Of a DNA stretch of 64,000 nt, positions 59,584-64,000 are shown piece after piece. The stretch covers positions 1,240,001 through 1,304,000 of the forward strand of contig NZ_CP012371.1 of the NCBI RefSeq assembly GCF_000619905.2, written 5' to 3'. A program made the position numbers and the translations under genes. The notes beneath the pieces were generated by a model, which was not told where the DNA came from, made no database searches, and saw only the letters and a program-made list of their open reading frames with translations. The stretch comes from Nitrosospira briensis C-128 (lineage in GTDB: Bacteria > Pseudomonadota > Gammaproteobacteria > Burkholderiales > Nitrosomonadaceae). Numbering within the stretch: the first letter of the stretch is position 1; each line of letters begins with the position of its first letter.

Positions 59584-61173
59584 ATGAAGTTTCGTTTCCC
59601 CCTAAGTCTCTTGTCCTGCTGCCTGTTTCCGGCTTCTCTATATGCCCAGGCCATTGACCTTTATGTGGATACCAAGACCAAGCAGATCTATGCCGAACCG
59701 GGAGCCGACCGCGTCCGCATGGGCTCTTTCGAAAGAGTTTCGGATAAGCCAGCCACGCCAGCTCCCAGCGCAGCAACAGGTCCATTACCTCCCGGTGTAC
59801 AGGTCGGTCCCAACGTGGGCCAGGGCGTTCCAATGGGGCCGGGCGCCACGATAGCAGGTGTGAAAAAGCCGGAGGGCGGCTTCGGCTTCGCAAACTGGAA
59901 GGATAAAGATCCTTTCAAATGGAATCTGAACGGCGATGGAAGCCAGTACATCAAATTCGGTTTTCTTAACCAGGTTCAATTACGGTACGAACAAAATAAT
60001 CCGGGATCCCTGGTACAAGGCCAACCTGTGGATGATACAACGGATATCGGCCTACGCCGGACCCGTCTCGTCGTACAAGGGCAACTTACCGACAGGGTAT
60101 ATTTTTACACCCAGTACGGGATGAATAACCAGAACTTCCTGACTCAGCAGAACGGTAATCGACACATCGCCGCGTACTTTCATGACGCCTTCGGTGAACT
60201 GCGGTTGACTGAGGGAAATCAAATGACCATAGGGGGCGGGCTTGGCATGTTCAACGGCCTGTCCCGCTTCAGCGCGCCCAGCGTCAGCACCATCATGACA
60301 CTGGATGTTCCGCTTCTTGCTCAATACACGACGGAACGGACATCTTCGTTCAACAGGCAATATGGCGTCTACCTTCGCGGCCAGATCAGCAAATTTCGCT
60401 ATATGGTAGCCGCGAACGATTCGTTTCCGATAACAACCGATGGAATAGCGAATGACGGCGCCATCAACGCGACGGTGGCCAATTTTGCCCAGGTTGGTCA
60501 TCATAAAAATTACACCGGAATGTTCTACTGGAATTTCTGGGACGTTGAACCCAACACCAACCCCTACATGCAGGGTACTTATCTCGGCAAGAAGAGCATA
60601 TTGAATCTTGAAGCCGGTTTTGCCACCCAGAAAGCTGCCATGTGGACAGGCACTGAGGCTAATCCTCAGTTTCACGACATGACTCACTGGTCGGTTGCCG
60701 GTTATCTGGATGCACCGTTGGACAAGGAGAAGGAAACCGCCATATCCGCTTACGTCGGATACTTCCACATGAACTATGGGCCCAATTATCTTCGCATGAA
60801 CGGAAATGGCCAGAATTCGGCTAACGGATCAGGCCCGGGCGTCAGTAGAAATGGTCCCGGCAATACTTACCCAATGTTTGGCACTGGCGACATGTGGTAC
60901 GCGCAGGCGGGATATCTGTTGCCTAAAAGCTTGCTTGGGTCAAATAACGGCCAACTGCAGGTCTATACATCGATAACAAGCGCAGGCTGGGACGCACTCC
61001 ACGATCAGATGAACGTCTTTGCCGGCGGCGTCAACTGGCTGCTACACGGCCATAACAGTAAAGTCACCTTTGATTACCAGAATCGGCCCATATTCCGCGC
61101 CAACTCCGCCGGCGACATCGTTAAAACTTCCAGCAGAGGACAGTTCGTATTGCAATATCAGGTTGCCTTCTAG
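59584..61173 (+). CDS. Porin (OprO/OprP-like outer-membrane channel)
   Basis: A 529-residue outer-membrane porin. Signal peptide ~1-21 (ending SLYA). Residues ~25-110 form an N-terminal extension beginning AIDLYVDTKTKQIYAEPG, then Pro/Gly-rich. The barrel starts near 120: YIKFGFLNQVQLRYEQNNP and IGLRRTRLVVQGQLTDRVYFY are typical first strands of OprO/OprP-type porins, and the chain ends QVAF. The start at 59584 has GGGAG upstream; a slightly longer frame was rejected. Substrate specificity cannot be read from the sequence. Confidence 0.82.
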   Translation: MKFRFPLSLLSCCLFPASLYAQAIDLYVDTKTKQIYAEPGADRVRMGSFERVSDKPATPAPSAATGPLPPGVQVGPNVGQGVPMGPGATIAGVKKPEGGFGFANWKDKDPFKWNLNGDGSQYIKFGFLNQVQLRYEQNNPGSLVQGQPVDDTTDIGLRRTRLVVQGQLTDRVYFYTQYGMNNQNFLTQQNGNRHIAAYFHDAFGELRLTEGNQMTIGGGLGMFNGLSRFSAPSVSTIMTLDVPLLAQYTTERTSSFNRQYGVYLRGQISKFRYMVAANDSFPITTDGIANDGAINATVANFAQVGHHKNYTGMFYWNFWDVEPNTNPYMQGTYLGKKSILNLEAGFATQKAAMWTGTEANPQFHDMTHWSVAGYLDAPLDKEKETAISAYVGYFHMNYGPNYLRMNGNGQNSANGSGPGVSRNGPGNTYPMFGTGDMWYAQAGYLLPKSLLGSNNGQLQVYTSITSAGWDALHDQMNVFAGGVNWLLHGHNSKVTFDYQNRPIFRANSAGDIVKTSSRGQFVLQYQVAF

Positions 61174-62310
61174 GCGATTTTTCCCTCCTTCACTCAGCCC
61201 CAGGTGCAGCCATGATGGTTCAGGTTCGCTTGGGGTCATTCCCTCCGTATTTCTTTCTGGTACGACACCTGATGCCTAAAAATCGGATTCCGCCGATCGC
61301 TGCCTGCTCATACCCGTAATTTTACGCAGCCTGGAATAAAACCAAAGAATCCTTCCCGCCTCCGACTCGAAATTCGCCTATTCGGTTGCCTTGCCACTTC
61401 CGCTTCTCTTTTATTCTGACTCGCCCGCTTGTAATAAGTTCAATCCAGTCTAATTCCGCGAATACCTGAAGCTAGCGCAGAGAAGCCGCGCCGCCGTTGA
61501 TGTCCCGCATGTCCAGATAGAAAAATCGCTCGCCTGTGTTTTATCCTGAATCCCGCAGCGGGCTGTTCATTTTTCAGCTGAGCACTATAACCGAAAAGGA
61601 TTTTTATATCCTGTGAGCTTCCTTTCCGTCCAGTTGTCGGATTCTGGATTATGCATCGCGGGATTGTGAAGAAATCATAAGTGCGCTGGCGAACAGAAGC
61701 ATTGTGCCAGAAGCGTAGCATTCAATCATCCTCCTCGGCTTGGCCGGAAGCCGGGTTGCCGCAAGCCGAAATCAGAGATTGAGCCCGCGGGGTGTGGCGT
61801 CGATCGCCGGTAGAGTTCGACAGGGCCTGGAATATGCAAGGCGCGCCAACCGCCCGACGGTGCAGGAAGCCTACACCGATCCGGACGTACCCCGCTGCCG
61901 CCCCACGTTACTTTTAAACAGGCCAAAAGGTACGTGGCTGGACTCACGCAGCATCATCAAGTCTTCCGCCAAGCAGATTTTCGCTTATTGGAGTCTGAAA
62001 TGGATATAGCCGCCTGCTCGCTGCGCACAAAGGCAATCCCCTATCTCTCCGGGCACGGGTATCCGCTTTTTACTATTCCTGCCGCCCCGCCAAAATCTGA
62101 TGGCAGTTCGAATGGAATACGACGAGCGTTGCCCAAGCCCGATACCTCCCTGCCTGGCCGGTGTCGAAACACAGGGCGCGGAAAGGTGCCGCCAGGGTGA
62201 AGATGACTGATCGCTGAAAACCAGGACAGATGCAAAATTCGTAAAGCAGACAGCACCGCGGGAGACGGTTGAGATTACAGGTCGGCTATCGGCCAGGATG
62301 AAGGCGGAAG
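61174..62310. other. 1.1-kb region without a recognisable gene
   Basis: Between the porin and the glucoamylase only short frames occur, on both strands, with no family resemblance I can name. The composition around 61740-62230 is G+C-rich with scattered long frames, as in decayed coding sequence, but no motif identifies a parent gene. No repeat or RNA gene is apparent. The glucoamylase promoter should lie at the right end. Confidence 0.4.
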
Positions 62311-64000
62311 ATGGAAAATACGGAAGCATTCGGGCATCCCGGTATAGCGCCCAACTGGACCTCCAGCGCGAAACAGGGAATCGGTACATCGTTATCGGCG
62401 GCATCCCCCGTCTGGTTTACCCTCGGCCATGGAATTCTTAATGAAATATATTTTCCGAGCGTGGATACGGCCAATACACGTGATGCGCAGTACCTCGTCG
62501 CGGACGAGAATAGTTTCATGCATGAAGAGAAGCGTCACATGAAACATAGCGTCGAATGTTCAGACCCACGGTCATTGGCCTACCGTCAAATCAACGTGGA
62601 TCCTCATGGCCGCTATCGCTTTGTCAAAGAGACGATCAGTGATCCCGATGCGCCGGTCGTGCTGGTGCACACGCGTTTTGAAGCCTTATGCCCGGAAGCG
62701 GATGACTATCGGATCTATACGCTGGTAGCCCCGCACATTGGTAATCAGGGAATGGGGAATACGGCGCAGCACATTTTGGTCGATGGCCGGGATTGCCTGA
62801 TCGCGGAGCGTGCAGGGAAAGCGCTTGCCGTCATCGCCTCGATTCCGTTCCTGAAATGCTCATGTGGTTTTGTCGGCGCGAGCGATGGCTGGACCGATCT
62901 GAATTTCAATTTCCGCATGGACTGGGAATTTGCTTCCGCCACTGACGGCAACGTAGCACTGATGAGTGAACTCGATACGCGGCACGGCCATGAATGGGTG
63001 CTTGCGATCGGCTTTGGCGCATCGGGCGAGGACGCGGCGCACGCCGCCATAAAATCTCTTGCCCGCGGCTGGAAGCACGCGCATAAGCGATATTCAAGCG
63101 CCTGGCATACATACTGCGATAGCCTGATCGACCTCAGCGCGCTGAGCGCCGACAGTGGACGTACATACTATACCAGCGCAATGCTCATACGCGCGCATGA
63201 AGATCGCCTGCATCCCGGCGCGATATGTGCCTCATTGTCCATCCCCTGGGGACAAATCCATGGCGACCAGGACGTAGGCGGTTATCACCTGGTATGGCCG
63301 CGCGACCTGGTTCAGGCCGCTACCGCGGCGCTGGCGGCGGGCGATGTCGAGTTGGCGGTGCGTGTGGTCCGCTATCTGGCGTCTATACAATCGGATGATG
63401 GCGGCATGCCCCAGAATTGCTGGGTGGATGGCCGCCCGCATTGGCGCGGCATCCAACTGGACGAAGTGGCGTTCCCCATCATGCTCGCCTGGCATTTGCA
63501 CAACAAGGGGCTTGGCGGGTTCGATCCCTGGCCCATGGTAAAAGCGGGGGCGGCATATATTATAAAACGGGGTCCGAGTTCTCCCCAGGAGCGTTGGGAA
63601 GAAGACGCGGGCATTTCCCCCTCGAGCCTTTCAACGTTAATTTCCGCGTTGGTTTGTACCGCCGACATTGCAGCAAAGCGCGGTGACGGACAAGTAGCGA
63701 AACTCTGCCTGGAGACTGCGGATTACTGGGCCGCCAACGTCGAGCGCTGGACTTATACCACCTGTGGATCGCTTCTCCAGGATAATCCGGAATATTACGT
63801 TCGCATCAGCTCTACGAACAAAAAAAAGAAATCGGGGGTCCAGGACCCCGATATCGGCTATGTGCAGATCAAGAATCTGCCCCCCGGCGAGACCAGGCGT
63901 TACCCGTCTCGCGACGTTGTCGGGGGCGGCTTCCTCGGGCTGGTCCGCTACGGGATACGCCGACCCGGCGACGAACACATCCTGAAAACCCTGGCTGTTT
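62311..64000 (+). CDS. Glucoamylase, GH15 family (5' part; continues beyond window end)
   Basis: At least 563 residues, no signal peptide, running off the window. The N-terminal domain begins APNWTSSAKQGIGTSL and WFTLGHGILNEIYFPSVD. The catalytic GH15 (alpha/alpha)6 domain has VWPRDLVQAATAALAAGD, QNCWVDGRPHWRGIQLDEVA with a probable catalytic glutamate near residue 385, and ERWEEDAGISPSSLSTLISA near 427. Such enzymes release glucose from alpha-1,4-glucans. As a cytoplasmic form near pgm, pgi, zwf and gnd it probably turns over glycogen or maltodextrin. AAGGCGGAAG precedes the ATG. It could also act on other alpha-glucosides. Confidence 0.9.
   Translation, partial: MENTEAFGHPGIAPNWTSSAKQGIGTSLSAASPVWFTLGHGILNEIYFPSVDTANTRDAQYLVADENSFMHEEKRHMKHSVECSDPRSLAYRQINVDPHGRYRFVKETISDPDAPVVLVHTRFEALCPEADDYRIYTLVAPHIGNQGMGNTAQHILVDGRDCLIAERAGKALAVIASIPFLKCSCGFVGASDGWTDLNFNFRMDWEFASATDGNVALMSELDTRHGHEWVLAIGFGASGEDAAHAAIKSLARGWKHAHKRYSSAWHTYCDSLIDLSALSADSGRTYYTSAMLIRAHEDRLHPGAICASLSIPWGQIHGDQDVGGYHLVWPRDLVQAATAALAAGDVELAVRVVRYLASIQSDDGGMPQNCWVDGRPHWRGIQLDEVAFPIMLAWHLHNKGLGGFDPWPMVKAGAAYIIKRGPSSPQERWEEDAGISPSSLSTLISALVCTADIAAKRGDGQVAKLCLETADYWAANVERWTYTTCGSLLQDNPEYYVRISSTNKKKKSGVQDPDIGYVQIKNLPPGETRRYPSRDVVGGGFLGLVRYGIRRPGDEHILKTLAV

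Overview
The window is chromosomal DNA of a betaproteobacterium. The rRNA genes, the greA-yhbY-rlmE-ftsH-folP-glmM block, the carA-carB-dapB-bamE/fur block and the rpoS-nlpD-pcm-surE block all have betaproteobacterial form. A PEP-CTERM exported alpha-carbonic anhydrase, a group III truncated haemoglobin and a sugar-phosphate cluster beside a glucoamylase suggest Nitrosospira or a close relative in the Nitrosomonadaceae. That genus call is an inference; no ammonia-oxidation gene lies in the window.

Layout. 1-287: 5' part of ttcA (minus). 640-7810: sulfate-uptake cluster (plus): OscA/DUF2292-like small protein, alginate-export-type outer-membrane channel, sbp, a DUF2325 gene, a degenerate EAL-domain gene, cysT, cysW, cysA. 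7821-8240: periplasmic cupredoxin. 8440-14342: one rRNA operon on the minus strand (16S, tRNA-Ile, tRNA-Ala, 23S, 5S) with promoter, boxA signals, processing stems and terminator. A truncated class-C-like group II intron 5' end sits directly after the terminator T-run. 14370-30000: tyrS, sodB, truncated haemoglobin, rpoS-nlpD-pcm-surE, tRNA-Pro, a MerR gene, ihfA, pheT-pheS, rplT-rpmI-infC-thrS. 30290-43806: pstS, glmM, folP, ftsH, rlmE, yhbY (plus), greA, carB, carA, dapB, bamE. 43883-50644 (plus): fur, ilvB-ilvH-ilvC, pssA, pgi. 50876-56059: transketolase remnant, pgm, cation-efflux remnant, gnd, zwf. 56247-61173: envelope and exported proteins, including the carbonic anhydrase, a tandem pair of small secreted paralogues, a lipoprotein and a porin. 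62311-64000: 5' part of a GH15 glucoamylase that runs off the window.

How the genes work together. The first block takes up sulfate, and its unusual members suggest an added outer-membrane route and a regulatory layer. The middle is core information processing and precursor synthesis. The right-hand part joins branched-chain amino-acid and phosphatidylserine synthesis to glucose-phosphate interconversion (pgi, pgm), the oxidative pentose-phosphate entry (zwf, gnd) and alpha-glucan breakdown (GH15), which fits turnover of stored glycogen.

Less ordinary items: the intron remnant after the rRNA terminator; two kinds of short non-coding element with terminal inverted repeats, one splitting pheS from pheT at the pheS stop codon; the pair of small secreted proteins sharing a C-terminal signature, the second apparently starting at AUA; a sulfate operon holding a catalytically dead-looking EAL protein; and two gene remnants flanking pgm. 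No CRISPR array, prophage or intact insertion sequence was seen.
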